Of a stretch of 62,357 nt of DNA, positions 23,609-32,946 are shown piece by piece (position 1 is the first letter of the stretch; each line of letters opens with the position of its first letter). Location: assembly GCA_964461035.1 (NCBI GenBank), contig CAYWRI010000005.1, forward strand, positions 1 through 62,357. The letters are read 5' to 3'. Both the position numbers and the translations under genes were made by a program. Source of the stretch: CAYZNE01 sp964461035. GTDB taxonomy: Archaea; Nanobdellota; Nanobdellia; Woesearchaeales; CAYZNE01. The notes under the pieces were generated by a model. That model did no database searches. It saw only the letters and a program-made list of their open reading frames with translations, and was not told the origin of the DNA.

Positions 23609-25981
23609 ATGGAAGAATATAAAGCATTCATAATTTATTCAACTTATAGAGTTAATGCTGAAAAAAATAAGGCAAGAATTCACTTATTTGGAAGACTTGA
23701 AAATAATTCTTCATTTGAAGCAGTATTTGATTTTGAACCATATTTTTTTATTAAAAAAGATCAAAAAAAAGATGCTGAAAATATTCTTAAACATCTTGAT
23801 ATTAAAACAGAGTTAATTGATGTGAAACTTGAAAATTTATATGATGAGCCAGTTATAAAAATAAAAACAGATATTCCTGGAAATGTTCCAATTCTAAGAA
23901 AAGCATTTGAAAAAGCAAACATTTCTTGTTATGAAGCAGACATTAGATTTTCTCAAAGATTTTTAATGGATAATAAAATAAATGCTTCTTGTATATTCTT
24001 AGGAAAACCAGAAAAAAAGAATACACTTTTATTTTTTGAAAACCCAAAAATAAAACCTTCAGATTACAATCCGAAAAACCTGAAAATATTATCTATTGAT
24101 ATAGAAACAAGTATGACTGCAAAAATTCTTTACAGTATATCACTTTACTCAAAAGATATTTCGACAGTTTTAATTAACTCAAAATCTCCAAACTTAAAAG
24201 CTGAAACATTTTCTAAAGAAAAAGATTTGCTGTTAAGATTTAAACAAATAATAGAAGAACACGATCCTGACATAATAACTGGTTGGAATGTTATTGATTT
24301 TGATTTTGCAAAATTAAAAGATTTTTTCAAAAAGCATAAAATAAAATTTAAATTCGGAAGACTTGATGAAGAATGCACTTTAAGATTAGAAAGCTCTTTT
24401 TTAAAAGATTCAAATGCAGACTTTAAAGGCAGAATTCTACTTGATGCTTTAAGACTTGCAAAAATTTCTTTTATAAAATTACCAGACTATAAACTAAATA
24501 CGGCTGCAAGAGAAATATTAAATGATGAAAAACTATTAACTTCTGAAGACCGTGGAAATGAAATAGAAGATTTATTTCTTAATAATCAACAAAAACTTAT
24601 AGACTATAATCTTAAAGATTCAAAATTAGTTTATGATATCTTAATGAAATCAGGAATGATAACATTGTCAATTCAAAGAAGTAAACTAACTGGATTAATG
24701 CTTGATAAAATTCAGGCAAGCATTGCAAGTTTTGATTCAGTTTATCTTCCTAAATTAAGAGAAAAAGGAAAAGTTGCATTTAATTTACAATTTGATGATA
24801 ATAGAGAACAAATAATTGGCGGTTTTGTTTTGCCTTCGAAACCAGGAATTTATGATTGGGTAATTGTTTGTGATTTCAAAAGTCTTTATCCAAGCATAAT
24901 GAGAACTTTTAATATTGATCCTTATAGCTATTTATACAAAAATCCATTCAAGGAAAAAGATATTGATTCTCTTAAAAAAACAGAATATGTTGTTGCTCCG
25001 AACAAAGCGGTTTTCAAAAACCAAGAAGGAATTCTTTCAGAAATTCTGGGAAACTTAATGATTTTAAGAGAAGAAGCAAAAACTAATAAAAATGCTCTTT
25101 CAAGTTATGCTATTAAAATTTTAATGAATAGTTTTTTTGGAGTTTTAGCAAGTCATAATTGTAAATTTTCAACTTTAGAATTAGGAAATAGCATAACGAG
25201 TTTTGCTCATCTAATAATTAAAAAAACAATGAAATTAATAGAAGAAAAAGGTTATTCCGTAATATACGGAGATACAGATTCTGTTTTCATTGACTTAGAA
25301 GTTAAAAACTTTGAAGAAGCAGAAAAAATCGGTCAAGAGATTGAAAATTATATTAATGAATTTTTAAAAAAATGGGTTTCAGAAAATTATAATCGAGAAT
25401 CTTTCTTATATCTCGAATTTGAAAAAATCTATAAAAGATTTTTAATACCAAAAATAAGAGGAAAAGAAGCGGGTGCAAAAAAAAGATATGCTGGCTTGAA
25501 GATAACTAAAAGCTCTGGAAAATTACAAGAAAAAATTGATTTTACAGGTCTTGAATTTGTAAGGAGGGATTGGACAGAAGTTTCTAAAGATTTTCAACTA
25601 GGTATAATAAATAGAATATTTCATAAACAAGAAATAACTGGATTTATTAAAGAGTTTATTAAAGATTTGAAAAAAGGAAAATACGACAATAAATTACTAT
25701 ATAAAAAAGCCTTAAGAAAACAACTTTCGGAATACACAAAGACAACTCCACCTCATGTTAAAGCTGCAAGAAAAATGAAAAAAATTACTTCAAATATTAT
25801 TGAGTATTACATGACAGTTGACGGACCAGAACCAAAACAAGATAGAAATCATAGTATTGATTATGATCATTACATAGAAAAACAATTAAAGCCAATTGCA
25901 GACTCAGTTCTTGTTTTTTATAATGATGCTTTTGATGACATAATCTCTGGAAGTAAACAAAAGAATTTATTTGGTTTTTGA
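23609..25981 (+). CDS. polB: Family B DNA polymerase
   Basis: 790 residues. The 3'-5' exonuclease is present: Exo I DIET (D164, E166), Exo II NVIDFDF (about 227-233) and Exo III YNLKDSKLV (D337). Polymerase motif A is CDFKSLYPSIMRTFNIDP (D422), motif B KILMNSFFGVL and motif C VIYGDTDSV, followed by a KKRYAG thumb signature. The RTFNIDP continuation of motif A and the length recall bacterial Pol II more than the euryarchaeal PolB, whose motif A continues differently. Start: TATA box TTTATATATA (23581-23590), about 25 nt before ATG, so leaderless. Whether it is the main replicase or a repair enzyme cannot be said from this window. Confidence 0.94.
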   Translation: MEEYKAFIIYSTYRVNAEKNKARIHLFGRLENNSSFEAVFDFEPYFFIKKDQKKDAENILKHLDIKTELIDVKLENLYDEPVIKIKTDIPGNVPILRKAFEKANISCYEADIRFSQRFLMDNKINASCIFLGKPEKKNTLLFFENPKIKPSDYNPKNLKILSIDIETSMTAKILYSISLYSKDISTVLINSKSPNLKAETFSKEKDLLLRFKQIIEEHDPDIITGWNVIDFDFAKLKDFFKKHKIKFKFGRLDEECTLRLESSFLKDSNADFKGRILLDALRLAKISFIKLPDYKLNTAAREILNDEKLLTSEDRGNEIEDLFLNNQQKLIDYNLKDSKLVYDILMKSGMITLSIQRSKLTGLMLDKIQASIASFDSVYLPKLREKGKVAFNLQFDDNREQIIGGFVLPSKPGIYDWVIVCDFKSLYPSIMRTFNIDPYSYLYKNPFKEKDIDSLKKTEYVVAPNKAVFKNQEGILSEILGNLMILREEAKTNKNALSSYAIKILMNSFFGVLASHNCKFSTLELGNSITSFAHLIIKKTMKLIEEKGYSVIYGDTDSVFIDLEVKNFEEAEKIGQEIENYINEFLKKWVSENYNRESFLYLEFEKIYKRFLIPKIRGKEAGAKKRYAGLKITKSSGKLQEKIDFTGLEFVRRDWTEVSKDFQLGIINRIFHKQEITGFIKEFIKDLKKGKYDNKLLYKKALRKQLSEYTKTTPPHVKAARKMKKITSNIIEYYMTVDGPEPKQDRNHSIDYDHYIEKQLKPIADSVLVFYNDAFDDIISGSKQKNLFGF

Positions 25982-26051
25982 ATTAGATTTTTCTACTTAT
26001 TTTTAATTCTAAAAGTAAAACGATATTTTATTTTCTATTTTTTAAAATAAT

Positions 26052-26639
26052 TTATTGAACTAAATTAAATCTTTCATTTTCACAGGCAATTAACATTATT
26101 AAATTAGGATTAGTTGCTTGTGAGTTTTTTAATGTTTCAATATCAACGTCAGAAGCTAAACATCTTTTGTAAGGATGAGTATGAAACATTATTATTGTTT
26201 TGCTTGGACAACTACTAAAGACTACATGCCTAAAAGAACTTTCTTGTATTTTTGGATAATACAATTGCTCAACAAAATAGATTGTTTTATTATTAATGTA
26301 TTCTACATTTCCAATAAAACAAAGAGCAATCTCTTTTAATTTTGCTTCTTGTTCTGAAGAATGTAATTGAGATATTATTTCTTCAGTATTATTCAAAAAT
26401 ACAATTCTAATATTATTTGATTCAATTATATTATTCTCTAGTTTAATAGAGTTAGCTTGACCTTGCAAAATATCAAAAACAGGATATGAATAAAAATAAT
26501 AAGACATAATAAGAACAATCAAAAAAATACCTATTATTTTAAGAACAATGTTTTTCTTAGGTTTTTCTTCTATTAACTCTTCATCTCTTGACTTAATTAC
26601 TTGAGATTCTATTTTATTATTAACTTTACTAGTATTCAT
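26052..26639 (-). CDS. Membrane-anchored JAMM/MPN metalloprotease-like protein
   Basis: 195 residues: a charged N-terminus (1-30, KPKKN before the helix), one membrane helix at about 31-50, then a JAMM domain. Metal and catalytic residues are all present: E103 (KEIALCFIG), H153 and H155 in MFHTHP, then S163 and D166, the E...HxH-x7-S-x2-D pattern. JAMM enzymes remove ubiquitin-like tags or cleave other isopeptide or peptide bonds. Lysines before the helix predict an outward-facing enzyme domain (positive-inside rule), unusual for this family. It follows the ZPR1 gene at 22 nt on the same strand and is probably co-transcribed. Confidence 0.82.
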   Translation of the reverse strand: MNTSKVNNKIESQVIKSRDEELIEEKPKKNIVLKIIGIFLIVLIMSYYFYSYPVFDILQGQANSIKLENNIIESNNIRIVFLNNTEEIISQLHSSEQEAKLKEIALCFIGNVEYINNKTIYFVEQLYYPKIQESSFRHVVFSSCPSKTIIMFHTHPYKRCLASDVDIETLKNSQATNPNLIMLIACENERFNLVQ

Positions 26640-26661
26640 AAGAATAATAAATTATGATTTA

Positions 26662-27213
26662 TTACTTGATTTTAAGTTTAGTTTTAACTGCTTTATCAGA
26701 TATGATTGCAGAGTTTCCTTTTGGATCTTCTAAAACTAACTTTATTTTTTCACTACCCCAAATAACTCGGGATATTTTTTTAAGATGATTTTTAGCTTGT
26801 TTTCTTTCAGAATCGTTTTCTGCATTATCTCGAGTCATTTCAATTATATTTTTGAACCTGTTTAAGAGTCCTTCAACATTCGTTACATATCCATTAGATG
26901 TTGCACCAGGGTCTATTGACCCTATTCTCCCGAGTTTAATTTTAGCAGTACTTGATTTTATTATTCTTGTTTTAAGATCTTTTTCCTCAGATATTTCTAA
27001 TTCGTATTTACTGGGTTCTTGATTAGCATCAAATTCTACATCTGCTTTATGATAATTACAACTTGAGCAATCCATTGAAAAAATATACATGATTCCAAAG
27101 TAAGGCACTTCTCTTTCAGCGTCTCTTAAAGTTAATGTGTCTTTTCCACATATTGGACATTTTTGTCCACACATTTCTTGAGGTGTTTGTTCATTATTAT
27201 CTACCATATACAT
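26662..27213 (-). CDS. ZPR1-type zinc-finger protein
   Basis: 183 residues. A Cys4 zinc finger (CPIC ... CSSCNYHKADVEF, about residues 19-63) is followed by the ZPR1 beta domain (SSTAKIKLGRIGSIDPGATS). Archaea encode a single ZPR1 module where eukaryotes have two; in eukaryotes it acts as an eEF1A chaperone. The start may be ATG 27213 or ATG 27207 (MVDNNEQ); a TATTTAAAC box near 27230-27238 is 26 nt before the second, favouring that one. It heads a two-gene unit with the JAMM gene. Confidence 0.88.
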   Translation of the reverse strand: MYMVDNNEQTPQEMCGQKCPICGKDTLTLRDAEREVPYFGIMYIFSMDCSSCNYHKADVEFDANQEPSKYELEISEEKDLKTRIIKSSTAKIKLGRIGSIDPGATSNGYVTNVEGLLNRFKNIIEMTRDNAENDSERKQAKNHLKKISRVIWGSEKIKLVLEDPKGNSAIISDKAVKTKLKIK

Positions 27214-27373
27214 AATCTTTTCCTTCTAGTTTAAATATTTTTTCTTACTAAACTTATCCTGAATTATCGCAATGTTTCTATTGTCTAGTAAAAACATTGC
27301 AAAAAGTTTTTAAATATGTTTGCATTCTTCTGGCTTAAGTTAATCATTATTAAATAGTAATAGGGGGATAATC

Positions 27374-29065
27374 ATGAAAACTAATTTAGGTACAATTGTA
27401 AACTATATTTCAGATAACTTAGTTAATTCTTTAGAAATTGCGGGTCAAAACGCTCTCAATTTTGTTGTCGATAATTCAGCAAAAGTTTTTACTACAACCA
27501 TGGCTTTAATTTTTGCAGGAATTATTTATTCAGCAACTGAAGCAGAACCTTTTATTCCTGTATTAGATAATTATACAGTACCAAATCTTAGAGACCTTAT
27601 TGTTGGTGAAACAATAGACGGAAGTTACGAGATTATGACAGTTGATTCAACACATGTAACTTTACTAAGTCCCGATGCATCAGATGATCCAACAAGCCTA
27701 GCTGTTTCTGAAAGAACAACTTTAAGTAATCTTGCAGATTTGTACTTTGGTAACAGATCATTTAATCTTGAAGCTGATATGGAAGGAATAAAAGCATTTT
27801 ATGCATTATTATTAACAGACAATGGTTATCTTGCTGACTCTTTAACAACATTAGATACAATTAAAGATGCATTAGTAATTAAAAATTCTGATAATTCTGC
27901 AGGGGGAGATGATGTTATAAGTGTTGCAGTTCTCTCAGGTGCAAAAGGTCTTTTTAGACCTGAATATGTTAAAGCCGTTCCAGTAATTTTGGATGGTGAA
28001 TCCGCAAATCACTTATATGTGCCTGATAATGGCTTACTTAATGTTTCTCTTGATGTGATTTCAGCAGATTTTGTTGATCAATATGCTCTTCGAGCAACTA
28101 CAGGTATAGATTCTATTATTGTTCCAACAGATGGATTAATTCCAGGAGTAAACGTCAATAGTCTTAAAGATGCACATACATATATTAAAGAAAAATTAGA
28201 AAGCGAAGATGCAAGAACTGATTCTTTAGTAACTGCGGGTGTAAAAGAGAAAAAAAGTCTTACTGAGATAGGGACTAGAATAGATCCTATAACAGCTGCG
28301 GAAGAAAATTCAAATGATATTAAATATCAACAAGAAGCATTAGAAAAAGCAAAAAAACAATTTGACAAAAACACTAAAGAGGCAATAAAAAGATTAGAAA
28401 AAGTTCGTAAAAATCTGTTAGGAGAGGATTCAATTCAATCTTCATCTATTAGAACCAGATCTACTTCATATGATTCACACAATTCAATTAATTTAGCTGT
28501 TGGTGGATATGTGAGAAATGTTGAACAGGGCGTAGTTGAAAATCTTTCAGATAAAAATTTTAATCTTTATGGACCTCAATTGGCGGTTAGATTTCTTCAT
28601 CCAGTATCAGATAAATTTTCTGTTGGAGGTGTTGCTAAAATAACTGCTCCCGCAAGTGATTCAAGAACAAGCATCTCAGAAAAGATTGATTCAGATGGAT
28701 TATATGGGTCAGATTATCGAGCGGATACAATCAATGAAAAATTATCCGTATCCCCTGGACTAACTGTGGGACCTATGCTATATTTAAATCCTGAAGGTGT
28801 ACTTAGTATAGGTGTTTTCTTAGGTGCAAAAGGAGAGCAATTTACTGGAACGCAAGATGGCAAAACAAAGTATTGTGATTCTGATGATAATGAAGTGTAT
28901 CTAATAAATATACCTAGTAATGAGTCTACTAATTGTGAAATAAACTTCGCATATGGTGTGAATGCAAATATCAAGTTAAGTGAAATGGTTGCAGTACAAT
29001 TTACTTATGATGCTACTTCAGATTCTCAAAAAGCTGGCGTAAATGTGGGTGTAGACCTAAAATAA
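27374..29065 (+). CDS. Exported protein with coiled coil and beta-barrel-like C-terminus
   Basis: 563 residues. An unusual lead of about 38 residues is followed by a hydrophobic segment (TTMALIFAGIIYSATEAEP, about 40-58), consistent with export or anchoring. The middle (60-300) is unrecognised and Asp/Leu-rich; 300-355 is a K/E/Q coiled coil (YQQEALEKAKKQFDKNTKEA). From about 378 there are amphipathic strands with alternating residues and small turns (INLAVGGYVRN, FSVGGVAKITA, LTVGPMLYLNPEGVLSIGVF, INFAYGVNANIKL, AGVNVGVDLK), the look of an outer-membrane-type beta barrel. That would be strange in an archaeon, so treat it as a fold guess. A GGGGG Shine-Dalgarno lies six bases before ATG, with a TATA box about 60 nt upstream. 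Confidence 0.7.
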   Translation: MKTNLGTIVNYISDNLVNSLEIAGQNALNFVVDNSAKVFTTTMALIFAGIIYSATEAEPFIPVLDNYTVPNLRDLIVGETIDGSYEIMTVDSTHVTLLSPDASDDPTSLAVSERTTLSNLADLYFGNRSFNLEADMEGIKAFYALLLTDNGYLADSLTTLDTIKDALVIKNSDNSAGGDDVISVAVLSGAKGLFRPEYVKAVPVILDGESANHLYVPDNGLLNVSLDVISADFVDQYALRATTGIDSIIVPTDGLIPGVNVNSLKDAHTYIKEKLESEDARTDSLVTAGVKEKKSLTEIGTRIDPITAAEENSNDIKYQQEALEKAKKQFDKNTKEAIKRLEKVRKNLLGEDSIQSSSIRTRSTSYDSHNSINLAVGGYVRNVEQGVVENLSDKNFNLYGPQLAVRFLHPVSDKFSVGGVAKITAPASDSRTSISEKIDSDGLYGSDYRADTINEKLSVSPGLTVGPMLYLNPEGVLSIGVFLGAKGEQFTGTQDGKTKYCDSDDNEVYLINIPSNESTNCEINFAYGVNANIKLSEMVAVQFTYDATSDSQKAGVNVGVDLK

Positions 29066-29114
29066 ATTAGTTTATCTAATATATTAGCTAAATTAAATAC
29101 AGAATGTGATAAAC

Positions 29115-32100
29115 ATGGAAAAGAAAAATATAATAACAATATGTATGATTTTACTATTTTCTCTTGTCTTAATAAATGTTGTAAATGCAACAAGTGTTAA
29201 TGTATTGTATTGGAATGATGGTGGTTCTTATACGGATTTGACAAGAACAATAACAACAGATGACACAATAAGTTTTCTTTATCATGTTAGCTTACTTGAA
29301 TACTCTGGTAATGAACAAGATTTTCCAATAACCATGACTCTTTATAGAGAGCAGGATAATCAAATCAGGGAATATTTCACATATACTAATTTTCAAGGAA
29401 ATAATATTACTTTAAACAATCAAGAGTTTAATTTTTATCCAATTACTGATGAAATAACTTTAAATAGTGCAGACCTTGAACAAGGAATAAATCATATTAT
29501 TCTAACATCTGAAGATGTTCAGGGGTATGGAACTGATTCAGTTATGCTAACTTTAAATGTTGAACCAGGAACTTCTCAAACTCATTTAAACTTAAATGAA
29601 ATTCTTATTCAAACTATAACTGAAAGTAGCTTACCTCAAACAATTGATTTAAGTGCTGAATATGATAGTGATGAAGAACTTGCTTTTTCAGTATCAGATA
29701 ATACTTGTCCTGATTTTGTAAATCTCATAATTCAAGAATCTCAATTAAATACTGAAGCAGAACTTCTTGTTGATTTAGCAAATGAAATTGATAATGATGT
29801 TAATTGTCAGGTAACTATTGAAGTGGCTGAAAATATTGAACAAGGACTTCAAGATTCAAAAACATTTGATTTAAACATAATTAATTCAAATAATGATATT
29901 GAAAATAATATTTTATCTATTGAGGGGTTTGAAGATTTTAGTTTAGACCCTTCTGAATTTAAAAGTTTCTATCTTGATTCTTATACAATTTACACCGATG
30001 TTGATGGTGTTCCTTTAGATTTTTCTTCTTTAATTTATGACTTTGTTGATTCTGATGGAGATTGCGATGATATTTTAATTGTTGCTCTTGATCTTGATTT
30101 GCATGTGTTAGAAATCATGTCTTTTACAAATAATAGTGCAACTTGCGATTTTCAAATATTGGTTCAAGAGACAGATGTTATTGTTAATCCCCAATCGGAT
30201 ATTACTGATTTGATAGATGTTGTTGTTGAAGCAGATGAAGAAGAAAATAATATTTTGTTTATTGATGATTTTGATGATATTGTTTTGAATTATTCTGAGT
30301 CTATTTTTTTGGATCTTTTTGATTATACAACTTATACTGATGCCAATGGTGTTGCTTTAGAGGATCAGCAGTTGATTTATTATACTGTTGATTCTGATGG
30401 TGATTGTGATGGTGTTTTATCTTTTGGTATTACTCCTGCGCATAGTTTAGAAATTTGGGCTGAAGAAAATACTGATGCGACCTGTGATTTTCAAATAGTT
30501 GTTGAAGAGGTAGATTCTATTTTTAATCCCCAATCGGATATTACTGATTTGATAGATGTTGTTGTTGAAGCAGATGAAGAAGAAAATAATATTTTGTTTA
30601 TTGATGATTTTGATGATATTGTTTTGAATTATTCTGAGTCTATTTTTTTGGATCTTTTTGATTATACAACTTATACTGATGCCAATGGTGTTGCTTTAGA
30701 GGATCAGCAGTTGATTTATTATACTGTTGATTCTGATGGTGATTGTGATGGTGTTTTATCTTTTGGTATTACTCCTGCGCATAGTTTAGAAATTTGGGCT
30801 GAAGAAAATACTGATGCGACCTGTGATTTTCAAATAGTTGTTGAAGAGGTAGATTCTATTTTTAATCCACAATCAGATATTACTAATTTGATAAATGTTG
30901 TTGTTGAAGCAATCGAACTTGAATCAGAAGAATTAATTGTTCAAGAAATATTTTGTGATTATGAAGAACTTGCAGCAGGAACTCAACAACATTGTGCTAT
31001 TTATTTAACAGATAATCTTAATACTCCAATAAATGATGCTGTTGTTCAATTATTTTATTCAACTAATGAATTAATTACAACAGATAATTCTGGTCAAGAG
31101 GGAATTTATGAATTCACATTTAATGCGCCTATAGATGAAGGAGATTATACTGTTTATGCTAATGCATTTCATAATACTCTTGATGATTACTTAGAAACTA
31201 TTCCTAATTTTACATTTTTTGTTCAAGATAGAGTATATAGTGCTGAAAATCTTAGATTATATGATTCGGAAGAATACTTTGGTCAACCAATATATGACAC
31301 TATTGAGTTTTATAGAGAAGAACAAATTTATGCTGAATTTCAAGTTGTATTTGAAAATAATGGTGGAGAAATTGTCACTGATGCAGATTTCATAAACTCT
31401 ATGAGTTTAATGGATGATGAATCTGTAGAACTTCTTGGTTTTAATATGATTTCATTTAATGAAAATAATCAACACTATTTTAGATTTGTTCTTGATTCAG
31501 CAATACCTTTAACTGATAATTTTTTAGGTGATGAATTTGGATTAAAATTTATTAGTAATGATAACATAGAAATTAACAATAATAGATTAACTTCTATTCT
31601 AAATAATTATCCTGTTTGGGATGATGTGGATGATGTAAATGTAAATTTAGGTCAAACAATTACCATAACCAATATTGATAATTTAGTTTCAGATATTGAG
31701 GATGACTTTCAAAATATTCCTTTGATACTCGGAACCAGTTTAGTAACAGGAAATATTCAAGTAGAATATGATGAAAATAATTTAATAATTACTCCTTTAG
31801 CTATTGGAACTGGTTCAGTAGTATTATATGCTTTTGACCACAATGGTGCGGTTTCTGAAACAACAATTAATGTTAATATTAATAGTTATCCCGTAATAAA
31901 TGCATATTTTGAATACTCTCCTGATTTACCAAGGATAAATGAAAAAGTTATTTTTGATGCAACAGATTCAGTGGGTTCAGCTCTTGATTATTATTGGGAT
32001 TTTGGTGATGGAACATCTTTAACCATTATCAATAATAAAATTGGTTCAAGTATATCTGCTAAAGGTAAAAATTCTGTTTCAAAAATTATACATTCAGATA

Positions 32101-32708
32101 ATTCCCGAGGCTCATTATTTCAGGATTTTGCAGAAGATGAAATTACACCTCAAGATGAAAATGTAATAATAGAACATACTTATGCGAGAGCAGATTATTA
32201 TACTGTTACTTTAACCATAACTGATGAATATGGAAATGAAGATACATATTCACGAGTAATTAATGTTGATACTCCTGCAGATTGCAGTGATGGTATAGAC
32301 AATGATGGTGATGGATTAATAGATATGGATGATCCTGGATGTGAACATCCTGGAGATCCTAGTGAATGGAATAGTAATGCGGGAATAGAAGATGGTGTTG
32401 TATTTAATTATATAACTATTTACTCAGAATGTTTCGATGTGTGTCCTGGAGACGATGTTTTTGTTTCAATCAAAGTAACTAATAATAATGATGAAGATGT
32501 TGAGAATCTTAGAATTACTTTGTCAAGTCTTGAGCTTGGAGAAAAAATAAAATCTCATCAGTTTGATTTAGATTCTGAAGATTCTGAATTAATAAAGATG
32601 AATTTTTATGTTCCTTATGGAACTCTTCCAGGTGAATATCCTTTAAAAGTTACAGTTTCCAATGACGATTTAATACATAGTAGATATAGATACTTTTATA
32701 TTAAGTAA
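29115..32708 (+). CDS. Large secreted adhesin-like protein with 113-residue repeats and PKD domain
   Basis: About 1,197 residues, Asp/Glu/Asn-rich. A signal peptide is at about 1-26. An N-terminal beta-rich region is followed by three copies of a roughly 113-residue module, the first diverged and the next two apparently identical in DNA (30186-30863), each with VDSDGDCDGVLSFG and ATCDFQIVVEE containing paired Cys. Then come Ig-like and cadherin-like stretches, a PKD domain (YYWDFGDGTS), a Ca-binding-type CSDGIDNDGDGLIDMDDPGC motif and a final CARDB-like domain. No C-terminal membrane anchor was seen, so it may be released or held by partners. Start ATG 29115; the GTG at 29106 is less likely. 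Confidence 0.85.
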   Translation: MEKKNIITICMILLFSLVLINVVNATSVNVLYWNDGGSYTDLTRTITTDDTISFLYHVSLLEYSGNEQDFPITMTLYREQDNQIREYFTYTNFQGNNITLNNQEFNFYPITDEITLNSADLEQGINHIILTSEDVQGYGTDSVMLTLNVEPGTSQTHLNLNEILIQTITESSLPQTIDLSAEYDSDEELAFSVSDNTCPDFVNLIIQESQLNTEAELLVDLANEIDNDVNCQVTIEVAENIEQGLQDSKTFDLNIINSNNDIENNILSIEGFEDFSLDPSEFKSFYLDSYTIYTDVDGVPLDFSSLIYDFVDSDGDCDDILIVALDLDLHVLEIMSFTNNSATCDFQILVQETDVIVNPQSDITDLIDVVVEADEEENNILFIDDFDDIVLNYSESIFLDLFDYTTYTDANGVALEDQQLIYYTVDSDGDCDGVLSFGITPAHSLEIWAEENTDATCDFQIVVEEVDSIFNPQSDITDLIDVVVEADEEENNILFIDDFDDIVLNYSESIFLDLFDYTTYTDANGVALEDQQLIYYTVDSDGDCDGVLSFGITPAHSLEIWAEENTDATCDFQIVVEEVDSIFNPQSDITNLINVVVEAIELESEELIVQEIFCDYEELAAGTQQHCAIYLTDNLNTPINDAVVQLFYSTNELITTDNSGQEGIYEFTFNAPIDEGDYTVYANAFHNTLDDYLETIPNFTFFVQDRVYSAENLRLYDSEEYFGQPIYDTIEFYREEQIYAEFQVVFENNGGEIVTDADFINSMSLMDDESVELLGFNMISFNENNQHYFRFVLDSAIPLTDNFLGDEFGLKFISNDNIEINNNRLTSILNNYPVWDDVDDVNVNLGQTITITNIDNLVSDIEDDFQNIPLILGTSLVTGNIQVEYDENNLIITPLAIGTGSVVLYAFDHNGAVSETTINVNINSYPVINAYFEYSPDLPRINEKVIFDATDSVGSALDYYWDFGDGTSLTIINNKIGSSISAKGKNSVSKIIHSDNSRGSLFQDFAEDEITPQDENVIIEHTYARADYYTVTLTITDEYGNEDTYSRVINVDTPADCSDGIDNDGDGLIDMDDPGCEHPGDPSEWNSNAGIEDGVVFNYITIYSECFDVCPGDDVFVSIKVTNNNDEDVENLRITLSSLELGEKIKSHQFDLDSEDSELIKMNFYVPYGTLPGEYPLKVTVSNDDLIHSRYRYFYIK
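30186..30863 (+). repeat. 339-bp tandem duplication inside the adhesin gene
   Basis: Units 30186-30524 and 30525-30863 appear identical base for base by eye; a third, partial and diverged start follows at 30864 (CCACAATCAG instead of CCCCAATCGG). The units use TTG, CAG and GCG codons more than the flanking gene, which prefers TTA and CAA. Confidence 0.85.
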
Positions 32709-32850
32709 TGTATTAGCCTATTTTTGCCATATTTAATTCGCATATTACTTTGATATATGATTTAGTTAGGTTTGTTATTAAGTTAATGAGTTCAGTTCAA
32801 TAAAATAGTAAATTAAAATTTTCACTTCAAAATAAGAACAAATCAAAAGA

Positions 32851-32937
32851 TTTATATATGACTTGTGTTTATGTTGTTTAAAGACGCGGATTTAGTGTCA
32901 GGGTGAGGATTAAAAGTATTCCTAAAGAATAGGGGGT
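32851..32937 (+). promoter_or_regulatory. Strong promoter with long leader for the S-layer-like gene
   Basis: TATA box TTTATATATG (32851-32860), then a leader of about 60 nt and an AGGGGGT Shine-Dalgarno (32931-32937) nine bases before ATG 32947. The same TAGGGGG word precedes the exported protein at 27374. Long leaders with strong ribosome sites suit highly expressed surface proteins. Confidence 0.55.
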
Positions 32938-32946
32938 TAAGATAAA

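Noticed and set aside
30186..30863. 339-bp duplication as an assembly artefact only
   Set aside because: The protein also has a diverged third copy upstream and a partial diverged one downstream, which supports a real repeat array, although exact copy number remains open.
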